Assembly: GCA_938038735.1 (NCBI GenBank)
Contig: CALHSW010000076.1
Coordinates: forward strand, 49,223-113,222
Reading direction: 5' to 3'
DNA from: an uncultured Bacteroidia bacterium
GTDB lineage: Bacteria; Bacteroidota; Bacteroidia; Bacteroidales; CAJPTX01
Length of the DNA: 64,000 bases
Part shown: positions 28,375 to 36,064 of the stretch, in pieces
How the letters are laid out: each line of letters opens with the position of its first letter
Numbering within the stretch: position 1 is the stretch's first letter
Position numbers and translations under genes: made by a program
Notes under the pieces: generated by a model
The model's input: the letters and a program-made list of their open reading frames with translations, nothing else
What the model was told of the DNA's origin: nothing
The model's database searches: none

Positions 28375-28556
28375 CTAAAATAGACGTAAGAAAAGCAAGC
28401 CACATGGCACTAACCTCGTCTCACATGTGCAATATGTGCTACCAACGCAAGGGTACGCTATGATTAATCCTTATTAGAATTCTGACGTAACCACCTTAAA
28501 ATCAGATGACTTTTACACGTCATGCTGAAATAAACCTCTCAAAGTTTGCTATGGCT

Positions 28557-28587
28557 TTTGCCAATTCAAAATAATACCCTACCTTTG
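28557..28587 (+). promoter_or_regulatory. Promoter of tRNA-Thr
   Basis: TTTG (28557-28560), a 19-bp spacer and TACCTTTG (28580-28587) match the Bacteroidota consensus exactly. Transcription is expected about 5-7 bases before the mature tRNA 5' end. Confidence 0.85.
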
Positions 28588-28598
28588 CCCCTGCATTT

Positions 28599-28671
28599 GC
28601 CTCTTTAGCTCAGTTGGTAGAGCGGCTCATTCGTAATGAGCAGGTCGTCGGTTCGAGCCCGATGAGAGGCT
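28599..28671 (+). tRNA. tRNA-Thr (anticodon CGU)
   Basis: A 73-nt cloverleaf with acceptor GCCTCTT / GAGAGGC and D-arm AGCTCAGTTGGTAGAGC. The anticodon stem CTCAT/ATGAG carries the loop TCGTA, with anticodon CGT reading ACG. The T-arm is GTCGG-TTCGAGC-CCGAT. CCA is not encoded. It has its own promoter and terminator and is monocistronic. Confidence 0.95.
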
Positions 28672-28678
28672 CTAGTGC

Positions 28679-28719
28679 AGCGGAGAGTTCACATTCTTGT
28701 GGTCTCTCCGCTTTCTTTT
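28679..28719 (+). terminator. Terminator of tRNA-Thr
   Basis: AGCGGAGAG (28679-28687) pairs with CTCTCCGCT (28704-28712), followed by TTCTTTT. Confidence 0.85.
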
Positions 28720-28762
28720 ATGCAAGAGCCACCCAGTTCGCTTGCGTTGGCATTATATACCT

Positions 28763-28819
28763 AAAAAAGAAAAACAGAAAGGCTTGTCTTGCCCATTGAA
28801 GGTAGCAAGACAAGCCTTT
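28763..28819 (-). terminator. Terminator of the mechanosensitive channel gene
   Basis: AAAGGCTTGTCTTGC (28778-28792) and GCAAGACAAGCCTTT (28805-28819) form a perfect 15-bp stem. On the minus strand it is followed by a T-rich tract (complement of 28763-28777). It lies just downstream of the mscS-family stop. Confidence 0.9.
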
Positions 28820-28844
28820 GTGCCCTTTGGCGTACCGCAAGGCG

Positions 28845-30104
28845 CTACACGAGTTCCTTCTGGTCCTCTTCTGTCGTGTTCTTGTTGGTGATACGCTGCG
28901 CAGGACGAAGGCTAAAGGCATGCATAGCAGCGTAGATATGCTCCATGATCGAGGCCTGTATCGCCTCGTATTCGTTAAACGAATTTACCGCACTGTAGCA
29001 GTACACCTGCATGGGGATCCCCTGCGCCGAAGGTTCACGCATGCGTAGCATTGTGGTCTCCTTTTGAGCTATATCAGTTCGTGCCGCAAGGTAATTGTTT
29101 ACGTACATGCGAAATACCCCGAGATTGGTATGCGCCCACGCCTCTCCATCAGCACCAATGGCGGTTTCGTCCCCATTTTTACAGCTATCCCCTACGGTTA
29201 GAATCCTGTTAATCTGCGGGATTTGCTGGTACTGTTCAAGCTCTTCTTGGCTACAGAAATGCACGCTCGTGGCATCAATATACACACATCGTGTAATCTG
29301 CCTAACGCTAGACTCCTCCATCCCCTTCCAATTCTGAAAGCTTTCGCTGATCAGCGCGTAGGTTGGGAAGGACGAAATGGTTTTATTCCAATTCTGCACC
29401 CTCACAGTGTTTAGCGTGATTTCAAGCACGACGCCATCAGTGTTGCGGCTCGGCATTTCAATCCAGTCACCGGGCTTTACCAAATGGTTGGCAGAGGCTT
29501 GTACTGAGGCTACTAAACCCAGTATGGTATCCTTAAAAATCAACATCAGCACGGCGCTCATCGCCCCCAGCCCGAGTATAAGCGACAAGGGGTTTTTGTT
29601 GATGAGTATGGAGATGATGATAATGCCCCCAATGAAAAAGAAAAAAATCTTCACCAGCTGTATGTACGTCTTTATGGGGCGGTCCTTCGATATGGGGTAC
29701 ATCAGGTAGATGTCATGCAGAGCATTTAAGAAAGCATTGATGGATACTAGCACCATTATGACCATGTATACACTCACGATGGTGTGAACAAAACCCACAA
29801 ATTTTGGATAGGTATCAGCGGGAAATAGCTGCGATATACCCCAGTAAATAATAATGCCTGGCACAAGGTGGGAGAGATGCCATACTACCTTTCGTTTCAC
29901 AATGGCATCGTCCCAAAACGTTTTAGTTCGCTTTGCTACACGAATCAAAACGCCATTTAGGACGTAGCTAAACAGATAGTACGCCCCATAAGCAACGATT
30001 AGCAACCCTACCACTAGCACCACTGCGGTCGTGAAACTTGCCCAAAAGTTGCTCAATCCCACCTTTTGAAACCAATACATTAGAACCCCATGAAAATCGT
30101 ACAT
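28845..30104 (-). CDS. Mechanosensitive ion channel family protein (MscS/YbdG-like)
   Basis: Inner-membrane channel that opens under membrane tension during osmotic downshift. The 419-aa protein has about five hydrophobic helices (first at about 18-45, then around 75-90, 105-125, 150-170 and the pore-lining region LGLGAMSAVLMLIFKDTILGLVASVQ). The MscS beta domain follows (VKPGDWIEMP, DGVVLEITLNTVRVQNWNKTISSFPTYALI), with a long C-terminal domain. The NWNKT...PT..LI text and the size match the YbdG-type subgroup rather than classical MscS. Monocistronic, with a strong terminator. Confidence 0.88.
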   Translation of the reverse strand: MYDFHGVLMYWFQKVGLSNFWASFTTAVVLVVGLLIVAYGAYYLFSYVLNGVLIRVAKRTKTFWDDAIVKRKVVWHLSHLVPGIIIYWGISQLFPADTYPKFVGFVHTIVSVYMVIMVLVSINAFLNALHDIYLMYPISKDRPIKTYIQLVKIFFFFIGGIIIISILINKNPLSLILGLGAMSAVLMLIFKDTILGLVASVQASANHLVKPGDWIEMPSRNTDGVVLEITLNTVRVQNWNKTISSFPTYALISESFQNWKGMEESSVRQITRCVYIDATSVHFCSQEELEQYQQIPQINRILTVGDSCKNGDETAIGADGEAWAHTNLGVFRMYVNNYLAARTDIAQKETTMLRMREPSAQGIPMQVYCYSAVNSFNEYEAIQASIMEHIYAAMHAFSLRPAQRITNKNTTEEDQKELV

Positions 30105-30224
30105 AACGTTAAATTTTATGTTTTGCCTATCGCATTATAAATCGTGGCTAAAGTAACAATTTTATTACAATTCAAGGTTAACTGCCCATACAACTCCCCC
30201 GCACGGACGTACACCAAGTAGTAC

Positions 30225-30265
30225 AGCAATCCCCCGCTGTAGACCGACTACAGCAGGGGATTGCT
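30225..30265. repeat. 18-bp inverted repeat downstream of rluB
   Basis: AGCAATCCCC-c-GCTGTAG and CTACAGC-AGGGGATTGCT pair with one bulged C and a 5-base loop. It lies downstream of the rluB stop on the minus strand and could end that transcript, but there is no T-tract on either side, so this is a hairpin without the usual terminator tail. Confidence 0.6.
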
Positions 30266-30301
30266 ACATCTCTATCATCTCAAAAAGAGCACTTTACAGC
30301 A

Positions 30302-31906
30302 CTATTCGTATCGTCCCGATTTAAGATTTGCCACTTCCTGCGGAGTAAGGTAGCGCCACTGCCCACGGGGCAAATCCTTTTTGGTTAAACCGGCGTAGTA
30401 GACCCTATCGAGGCTCTCTACACGTAGCCCCAGCGCATCGAGCATGCGTCTCACCACCCGATTCTGCCCGGTGTGGATTTCAATACCCAGCACGTCCTTC
30501 CGATCCGCCCGGCAGTACTCCACCGCATCCGCGCTTACAGTCCCCTCCTCAAGCTCCACACCATCAATTAGGCGCTGCATTTCATCACGGGTGACGTTCC
30601 GATCCACAGCCACTTCATACACCTTACGCTTCTCGTAGCTGGGGTGCGTTAGCTGCTCCGTGAGCGCGCCATCGTTTGTGAGTAGTATCAACCCCGTGCT
30701 ATTGCGATCGAGGCGCCCCACTGGGTAAATCCGCTCCGTGCATGCGCCCTCCACCGCATCCAGCACCGTGCGCCCCGCATGGGGGTCATCCGTGGTGCTA
30801 AAGCAGTCCTTAGGCTTATTGAGTAAGATGTACACCTTACGCTCTGGGTCAAGCTTCTTTCCCTTGCAGGTCACCTCCACCTGTGCAGGTATCACCTTAG
30901 TGCCAAGCGTAGTCACCACCTCTCCGTTCACCATGATGTCGCCGCGTTCAATCATCTCGTCCGCCTCCCGCCGGCTGCACATACCGCTATGCGCTATAAA
31001 ACGATTAAGGCGGATGGGGGCGTTGAGATCCATCGTCTGCGGCATTTTTGGCTGCACCTTTGGGGCTACGCTACGTACCGCTTCCGCCCCATCGAATCCA
31101 TCGTTACCACGCCGCCGAGGCGCCTTGAAGCCATCGTCGCGTTGGCGTCGGGGCGGACGGTCGTACCGATTTCCACCGCACCGCTCTTCCCGCTGCCCCC
31201 AATCGTCACGCCTACGGCCGAAGCCTCTATCTCGCCCATTAAACCCCTCTCGCCTCTCACCTTCCCTGCGATCAGGCGAACCGCTGAAGCGCAGCGTACG
31301 TGGCCGATAGGAAGAATCTCCCTCAAAATGGGAATCGCCATCCCCGCGCCCATCGCTATAACGTTCTCGGCCTCTCCCCTCGCCCGATTGGTAGCCCCCA
31401 TCTCGCCGTCCAAAATCACCACGCCGCCCGCGATCATCGTTTGAAAACCGTGAACGGCTCTCGCCGTAACCTCTGCGTTCCCTATCGTCACGCCTTCCCC
31501 TACCAAAGCGGTCTTCATCATCAAAACGACCATGCGAACGTTCTTTTTGATCGCCATTGCCCCAAGGTGACCTACGCCTGTCACTGTCAAAACCTCCCCT
31601 ACGCTCCCTACCATGGCCACGGTAACCGTCACCACGATCCTCACGGTAGTCTCGGCCTCGCTCCCTGCGTTCATCGTCATGATAGTCAGACCGCATGGGC
31701 TTACGCTCCTGTATTTCATCATTTCCACGTGGATATGATGTCATTGCCGAGCCCTCATGCCCATTCTCATTGTCCCGCTCCTCCTGCGGCGTATCGCTAC
31801 GGCGCGACCGCAGCGTGCGCGGCCTATAAACTGTTGCGGGTTCCTCCTCCTTGCGGCGAGGGGCATCTCCACGACGGCCTCGTCCGCGATCCTCTTGTAT
31901 ACTCAT
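30302..31906 (-). CDS. 23S rRNA pseudouridine synthase of the RluB/RsuA family with long RG-rich N-terminus
   Basis: Converts a uridine of rRNA to pseudouridine (RluB acts on 23S U2605). The 534-aa protein has about 270 N-terminal residues that are almost entirely R, G, D, E and S, with many RGR, RRG and GRG repeats, and probably disordered. An S4 domain follows (IRLNRFIAHSGMCSRREADEMIERGDIMVNG), then the synthase domain with catalytic aspartate in YPVGRLDRNSTGLILLTNDG and the LTHPSYEKRKVYEV segment. The start ATG 31906 (MSIQEDRG) is chosen because the -7 box TAACTTTG (31934-31941) lies 27 bases before it; an in-frame ATG at 32044 lies upstream of the promoter and is not used. Confidence 0.9.
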   Translation of the reverse strand: MSIQEDRGRGRRGDAPRRKEEEPATVYRPRTLRSRRSDTPQEERDNENGHEGSAMTSYPRGNDEIQERKPMRSDYHDDERRERGRDYREDRGDGYRGHGRERRGGFDSDRRRSPWGNGDQKERSHGRFDDEDRFGRGRRDDRERRGYGESRSRFSNDDRGRRGDFGRRDGGYQSGEGRGRERYSDGRGDGDSHFEGDSSYRPRTLRFSGSPDRREGERREGFNGRDRGFGRRRDDWGQREERCGGNRYDRPPRRQRDDGFKAPRRRGNDGFDGAEAVRSVAPKVQPKMPQTMDLNAPIRLNRFIAHSGMCSRREADEMIERGDIMVNGEVVTTLGTKVIPAQVEVTCKGKKLDPERKVYILLNKPKDCFSTTDDPHAGRTVLDAVEGACTERIYPVGRLDRNSTGLILLTNDGALTEQLTHPSYEKRKVYEVAVDRNVTRDEMQRLIDGVELEEGTVSADAVEYCRADRKDVLGIEIHTGQNRVVRRMLDALGLRVESLDRVYYAGLTKKDLPRGQWRYLTPQEVANLKSGRYE

Positions 31907-31933
31907 CGTTGTTCTTGGAAATTTTTTGAACTG

Positions 31934-31941
31934 CAAAGTTA
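31934..31941 (-). promoter_or_regulatory. Predicted -7 box for rluB
   Basis: TAACTTTG on the minus strand, giving a leader of about 22 nt to ATG 31906; it decides the start codon. Confidence 0.6.
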
Positions 31942-32012
31942 CTATTTTATTTCTACTTGGCACAATGCCACCCTCTTCCGCCTCTCTCAAAACAGGAAGC
32001 ATAGCCAAACGA

Positions 32013-32046
32013 ATTTGGAGTGCGACTCTATAGCCGCACTCCAAAT
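32013..32046. repeat. 12-bp perfect hairpin between ffh and rluB
   Basis: ATTTGGAGTGCG (32013-32024) and CGCACTCCAAAT (32035-32046) pair perfectly around a 10-base loop. It may stop ffh transcripts 147 bp after the stop codon, but lacks a T-tract. Confidence 0.6.
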
Positions 32047-32192
32047 CACATTCTCATCAGTGTCAAGTATTATAGGAATACAAACCACGCGCGAAGTTGA
32101 ATAGCCACTCCGTTCGTACTGACGTTTTATCAAAGCCCCTCTATCGCCACGCACGCCGGCGCAAAGCGATAAACCTAAGAGACGAATGCCCT

Positions 32193-33530
32193 CTATCTTC
32201 TCTTCTTCTTCGTTGGTTTTGCCTTACGCATGCCGGGCATTTTTCCCGAGGCCAAGCCGTGCATCATCTTGCGCATGTCGTCAAACTGCTTCACCAAGCG
32301 ATTCACCTCGGCCACAGACTTCCCGCTACCAAGCGCAATGCGCTGCTTCCGCTTACTATTAAGTATCGCCGGCTTGCTGCGCTCCTCAGGCGTCATGGAC
32401 AGAATGATTGCCTCAATGCCGTTGAACGCATCGTTGTCAATATCAACGTTTTTCAGCGCTTTGCCCATTCCGGGAATCATCCCCATCAAATCCTTGATGT
32501 TGCCCATCTTCTTAATTTGGCGGATTTGATTCATGAAATCGTTAAAGTCAAACTCGTTTTTCGCGAGTTTCCGCTCTAACTTTTTTGCCTGCTCCTCATC
32601 GAATTGTTCCTGGGCGCGCTCCACGAGCGAAACGATGTCACCCATGCCCAGGATGCGATCCGCCATACGGTCAGGGTAGAAGATATCAAGCGCATCCATC
32701 TTCTCTCCCATACCGACGAACTTAATGGGCTTATTGACAACACTCTTGATAGAGAGCGCCGCCCCACCGCGGGTGTCGCCATCAAGCTTGGTGAGCACAA
32801 CACCATCAAAATTGAGCCGGTCGTTGAAAGCCTTCGCCGTGTTCACAGCATCCTGCCCCGTCATCGAGTCAACCACGAAGAGAATTTCGTGTGGAGAAAT
32901 TGCCTTCTTGAGATTTTCAACCTCTTGCATCATCTCCTCGTCAACAGCTAGCCGCCCCGCCGTATCAATGATGACAACATTGTTTCCCGCTTTTTTTGCC
33001 TCTTCTAACCCAGCCTTCGCCACGGCAACCACATCCTTCGACTCGTCATTGGCGAATACCGGCACCTCCACCGAGTTGCCCACCACTCGCAGCTGCTCAA
33101 TAGCCGCCGGCCGATACACGTCGCAAGCCACCAGCAGCGGCTGCAATCCCTGCTTTGACTTCAATCGGTGGGCCAGCTTCCCGCAAAACGTTGTTTTACC
33201 CGACCCCTGCAGCCCGGCAACCAAAATCACGCTCGGCTTCCCGCTAAGGTTAATGCCCACCGCCTGACTGCCCATAATAGTCGCCAGCTCGTCGCGTACA
33301 ATCTTTACAATCTGCTGTCCAGGCTCCACCGAAGCCAAAACGTTTTGCCCTAGCGCTTTCTGCTTCACCGAATCGGTAAAGCTCTTTGCCACCTTATAGT
33401 TTACGTCGGCATTGAGCAGAGCGCGGCGCACGTCTTTAAGCGACTCCGCAACGTTTAGTTCGGTAATTCTTCCTTTTCCCTTGAGCAGTCTAAACGAGTT
33501 CTCAAGCTGCTCTGACAAATTTTCAAACAT
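32193..33530 (-). CDS. ffh: Signal recognition particle protein Ffh
   Basis: GTPase that with 4.5S RNA targets nascent membrane proteins to FtsY. The 445-aa protein has an N-domain helical bundle (1-85). The G-domain follows, with G1 VAGLQGSGKTTFCGKLA, G3 IIDTAGRL, G4 VVLTKLDGDTRGG and the restriction loop. The methionine-rich M-domain comes last (about 310-445; IPGMGKALKNVDID, ILSMTPEERSKP, LNSKRKQRIALGSG, KQFDDMRKMM), ending in a basic tail KKKRR. A near-consensus -7 box TACCTTCG lies at 33578-33585 on the minus strand, about 48 bp before the ATG. The 4.5S RNA gene was not found in this window. Confidence 0.97.
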   Translation of the reverse strand: MFENLSEQLENSFRLLKGKGRITELNVAESLKDVRRALLNADVNYKVAKSFTDSVKQKALGQNVLASVEPGQQIVKIVRDELATIMGSQAVGINLSGKPSVILVAGLQGSGKTTFCGKLAHRLKSKQGLQPLLVACDVYRPAAIEQLRVVGNSVEVPVFANDESKDVVAVAKAGLEEAKKAGNNVVIIDTAGRLAVDEEMMQEVENLKKAISPHEILFVVDSMTGQDAVNTAKAFNDRLNFDGVVLTKLDGDTRGGAALSIKSVVNKPIKFVGMGEKMDALDIFYPDRMADRILGMGDIVSLVERAQEQFDEEQAKKLERKLAKNEFDFNDFMNQIRQIKKMGNIKDLMGMIPGMGKALKNVDIDNDAFNGIEAIILSMTPEERSKPAILNSKRKQRIALGSGKSVAEVNRLVKQFDDMRKMMHGLASGKMPGMRKAKPTKKKRR

Positions 33531-33577
33531 GACGTATAAATAAGCTATGTACCCCTACGATACCCATAAAGGCAACG

Positions 33578-33585
33578 CGAAGGTA
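33578..33585 (-). promoter_or_regulatory. Near-consensus -7 box for ffh
   Basis: TACCTTCG on the minus strand differs from TAnnTTTG at one base. The same variant is found before the DUF4837 gene (63575-63582). Confidence 0.4.
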
Positions 33586-33693
33586 GTTTTTTCCTAACAT
33601 TTCGGCATGCGGTTTGTTCTTTTGGGTAGACCAAGAGCGCTGCGTATGGGAAGGCGTGTACGTGCAGATAGGGGAAAAAATAGGCGTATTCTT

Positions 33694-34305
33694 ATGCGAG
33701 GTAAATTTATAACCATGCTGCTTGTAGCGTTAGCAATGGCGATGCTCAGCAAAAATTCAATGGGGCAATCCGCACAAACGGAAGCCCCTAACGGAATGCT
33801 TGTCCCCGCCCAAATTATTGATAATGATACCGTCCCATTCTTTTCAATCTATGAAGTAATCATTGTACCGCAGCGCAAGTTTAAAAGCGCTAAGCAGTAT
33901 CGTGAGTATCAACGATTAATACGAAACCTAAAGATTGTATACCCGTACGCCAAGCAAGCGAAGCTGATTTTAGACGATGTCGACTCCGTTTACGACTCCA
34001 CCCCATCGGCTGCCCAACGTAGAAAGTACTCCTACCAAAAAGAGAAGGAGCTGCACAAACAGTTTGAGCGCCAGATAAGAAACTTGACATACTCCCAAGG
34101 GCATCTGCTCATAAAGCTTATCCACAGGGAGACGGGGCGCACGGCGTTTGAAATCATTGAGCAATTCCGAGGGAAACTCTCCGCCAATTTTTGGCAAATC
34201 ATAGCTAAGATGTTCACCTCCGACCTCAAAAGTTCTTTCTCCCCCGAAGAGGAGGATAAGATTCTAGAGGAGCTCATCATCCTCTATGAGCATGGGCAGC
34301 TGTAG
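33694..34305 (+). CDS. DUF4294 family exported protein
   Basis: A 203-aa protein of a family known mainly from Bacteroidota, with no established function. The N-terminus MRGKFITMLLVALAMAML is a signal peptide with a likely cleavage site near SMGQS. The mature part contains the family signature: DNDTVPFFSIYEVIIVPQRKF, then NLKIVYPYAKQAK, and HRETGRTAFEIIEQFRG with SANFWQIIAKMF. Start ATG 33694 is preferred because it gives the signal peptide; an in-frame ATG at 33607 would add 29 basic residues. The gene is divergent from ffh. Probably periplasmic. Confidence 0.85.
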   Translation: MRGKFITMLLVALAMAMLSKNSMGQSAQTEAPNGMLVPAQIIDNDTVPFFSIYEVIIVPQRKFKSAKQYREYQRLIRNLKIVYPYAKQAKLILDDVDSVYDSTPSAAQRRKYSYQKEKELHKQFERQIRNLTYSQGHLLIKLIHRETGRTAFEIIEQFRGKLSANFWQIIAKMFTSDLKSSFSPEEEDKILEELIILYEHGQL

Positions 34306-34379
34306 CCTGCATTCCGAGCGCAACCATGTGGTCTGCCCTCTCGCAATGCCCCCCATGCAGCAAATTCAAAGAGTTTAAT

Positions 34380-34387
34380 TACCTTTG
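34380..34387 (+). promoter_or_regulatory. Consensus -7 box four bases before an ATG
   Basis: TACCTTTG followed by CCCC and then ATG at 34392; no TTTG at -33. A transcript from here would be leaderless or nearly so. Confidence 0.55.
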
Positions 34388-34391
34388 CCCC

Positions 34392-34751
34392 ATGCGTTCA
34401 GTAGGTACAAGGGTGAGAATATGCAGCTGCGCATGGCTCTTGCTGAGCTATGCGTTGCTCCTCTATTCCGCCTCTTACGGAAGGGTTGAAATAGCGCGCT
34501 ACCAAAGAGCCAACACGACAATGGCCCTCGTAAAGGTGGGTCTTCCGAGCGACAGCTACGTGGTTGCCGCCACCCAGCGAATGGAACGCATACAGCCGCT
34601 GGTGCTCTCCGCGAAGTGTTGGTGGGTGATGTGCAACAGATTGACCTTTACTACCCACCAAGCGAACCTAGAATGCATGCGGGGTGCCGTGCGGCACATC
34701 CAATCGTTTCTGGCTTTCCCATTACAAGCCAAGGAGGTCCTTCGATTATGA
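34392..34751 (+). CDS. Doubtful small ORF with N-terminal hydrophobic segment (119 aa)
   Basis: Not recognised. The open frame starts with MRSVGTRVR, followed by a hydrophobic segment (about residues 12-28) that could be a signal peptide or anchor. The remainder is mixed and cysteine-containing, with no motif. Support comes from the consensus -7 box placed exactly before the ATG and from the lack of any better gene in the 590 bp between the DUF4294 gene and the 32-aa peptide gene. Against it are open frames of similar size on the opposite strand and a product that does not look like a conserved domain. An alternative is that the box drives a non-coding transcript. A short GC hairpin (34761-34779) follows. 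Confidence 0.35.
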   Translation: MRSVGTRVRICSCAWLLLSYALLLYSASYGRVEIARYQRANTTMALVKVGLPSDSYVVAATQRMERIQPLVLSAKCWWVMCNRLTFTTHQANLECMRGAVRHIQSFLAFPLQAKEVLRL

Positions 34752-34896
34752 TTATTAGGCCCGCAGCGTAATGCTGCGGTGATAGCTTTGTGCAAGCCGA
34801 CCCAAGAGGTCTATTTCGTAAAGTATATTCCTAATTACTAATTGCTTATACCGCATTTACCATGACGGAGAATAAGCGTAAATCGGAGGAAAAATC

Positions 34897-34995
34897 ATGG
34901 CTGAAGAAAAGAAGCAAAAAGGCAAGGTGCTGACATCCACCTTAATATTTATTGCAATAATGGTTGCAGTAATGGTGATTTTTGCCGTTATCTAG
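34897..34995 (+). CDS. 32-aa single-span membrane peptide
   Basis: A very short gene with good signals. GGAGGA (34885-34890) lies six bases before the ATG, an unusually strong Shine-Dalgarno for this phylum. The peptide has a charged, lysine-rich head (MAEEKKQKGKV) and an uninterrupted hydrophobic helix of about 20 residues ending at the stop. Twenty-one bases after the stop there is a strong rho-independent terminator. A second short frame (ATG 34862, 23 codons, highly basic) overlaps it in another frame and ends inside it. No homologue is recognised; the form suits a small membrane regulator or a toxin of the type I kind, but this is inference. Confidence 0.6.
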   Translation: MAEEKKQKGKVLTSTLIFIAIMVAVMVIFAVI

Positions 34996-35016
34996 GACGA
35001 TAAACAGCATATCCAT

Positions 35017-35057
35017 GCGGCGTGGGCGGACGTACAATCCGCTCACGCCGCTTTTTT
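35017..35057 (+). terminator. Terminator of the 32-aa peptide gene
   Basis: GCGGCGTGGGCGGA (35017-35030) pairs over 14 bp with TCCGCTCACGCCGC (35038-35051), with one G-U pair, followed by six Ts. Confidence 0.92.
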
Positions 35058-36064
35058 GTTGCCTTTTGGCCGCATACGCCCCGAAAATACCTAGCCCCTG
35101 TACGCTACGCCCCGCCCACATGTTCCACTGCCCTGCTTTTTTCCTACTCCTCATACCCACGAATGCCCCACAACGTGTCAACCCGATTTGCAGGCCACGC
35201 ACTCTCCCATATTTGACTTCCCCCATAGCCGGTTGCCTTCAGTACCAACTTCGCCCCATTCATCATCCCCTTTTTCGCAATGCAAGCTCCGTTCTCCCCA
35301 ATGAACCGTTTGTGGCACGCCCAAGCAAAGATGGGTGAGAAAAAGACCAAGAGCTGTCGGCATTGCCTCGTAAATATACTTAGATAAAACACCTCTGCCA
35401 TAAATGATTACGACCATTTAACTATGACCCTACAAGCACGCCTCGGCCCCTCAGCAAGGCGTACGGACGTGCTATTTTCTAATGTCCTTATTACTAACCA
35501 GTAAGAAGCCACCCCCATCGCATCAAACCCAATTATTGCCGGCAATAATTGGGTTTGATGCGATGGGGGTACAGCTTGTGGGGTAGGCGTAGCGGAGACG
35601 TACGGATGTGTAGTTATCCTACGCTGCTGCCATTGCCACGACTCTCCGCATCGCAGCGTGACGCATAAGACGGTATAGCCCCCAAGCACGAAGGCTACAT
35701 TCGATTCTACAGGGCGATGGGTGGGGAAAGCCGACCTAAAAAAAGTCAAAGACGTTTCAAGGTTTCGGGCGCCCCGACTCTATCCCCCACGAACGATTAG
35801 GTACATGCGCTCGCCCCTTCCCATTTATTTTAGATGCAGCCGCCACGAAATCACTAAGATTATCAATGAAAAGGGAGTGGCGGGCCTAAGAAGTTTGCCA
35901 AAGGCTCAAAGGAGCATGCGCGCAGCACCACATATGCAAGCCGTTCAACGGAAAATCAATGGGTTGCGCATTTGCAGTTTTGCGTAAAAAACACCAACTT
36001 CGCGGCATTATTCGCAGAGAGATAGCGGAATGAGATTTGGGCATACGGATTGCACGCGTTGACA
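35058..36064. other. Intergenic region of about 1 kb holding palindrome copy 2
   Basis: Between the peptide terminator and purH I see no acceptable gene. Several open frames of 60-90 codons on both strands overlap each other, and none has a promoter, ribosome-binding site or recognisable protein pattern. The one clear structure is the 60-bp palindrome at 35511-35570. Confidence 0.4.
35511..35570. repeat. 60-bp perfect palindromic element, copy 2
   Basis: All 30 base pairs match around the centre GCC|GGC (35540|35541). The outer 17 bases of each arm (ACCCCCATCGCATCAAA and its complement) agree with copy 1 (12816-12875) except at two positions, one of them changed on both arms. The inner 26 bp differ from copy 1 apart from the central CCGG. 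No T-tract follows. Confidence 0.9.

Noticed and set aside
30989..31929. Open frames of 150-220 codons on both strands across the rluB N-terminus
   Set aside because: They are shadows of the RG-rich, GC-biased repeat coding, which removes stops from the other frames. None has a start signal or a protein-like pattern.
34942..35417. Minus-strand frames (34942-35226, 35144-35401, 35178-35417)
   Set aside because: They overlap one another in different frames, and the first spans the strong terminator of the peptide gene; no promoter or recognisable protein pattern.
35721..35987. 88-codon plus-strand frame before purH
   Set aside because: Basic, low-information peptide without ribosome site, promoter or recognisable pattern.
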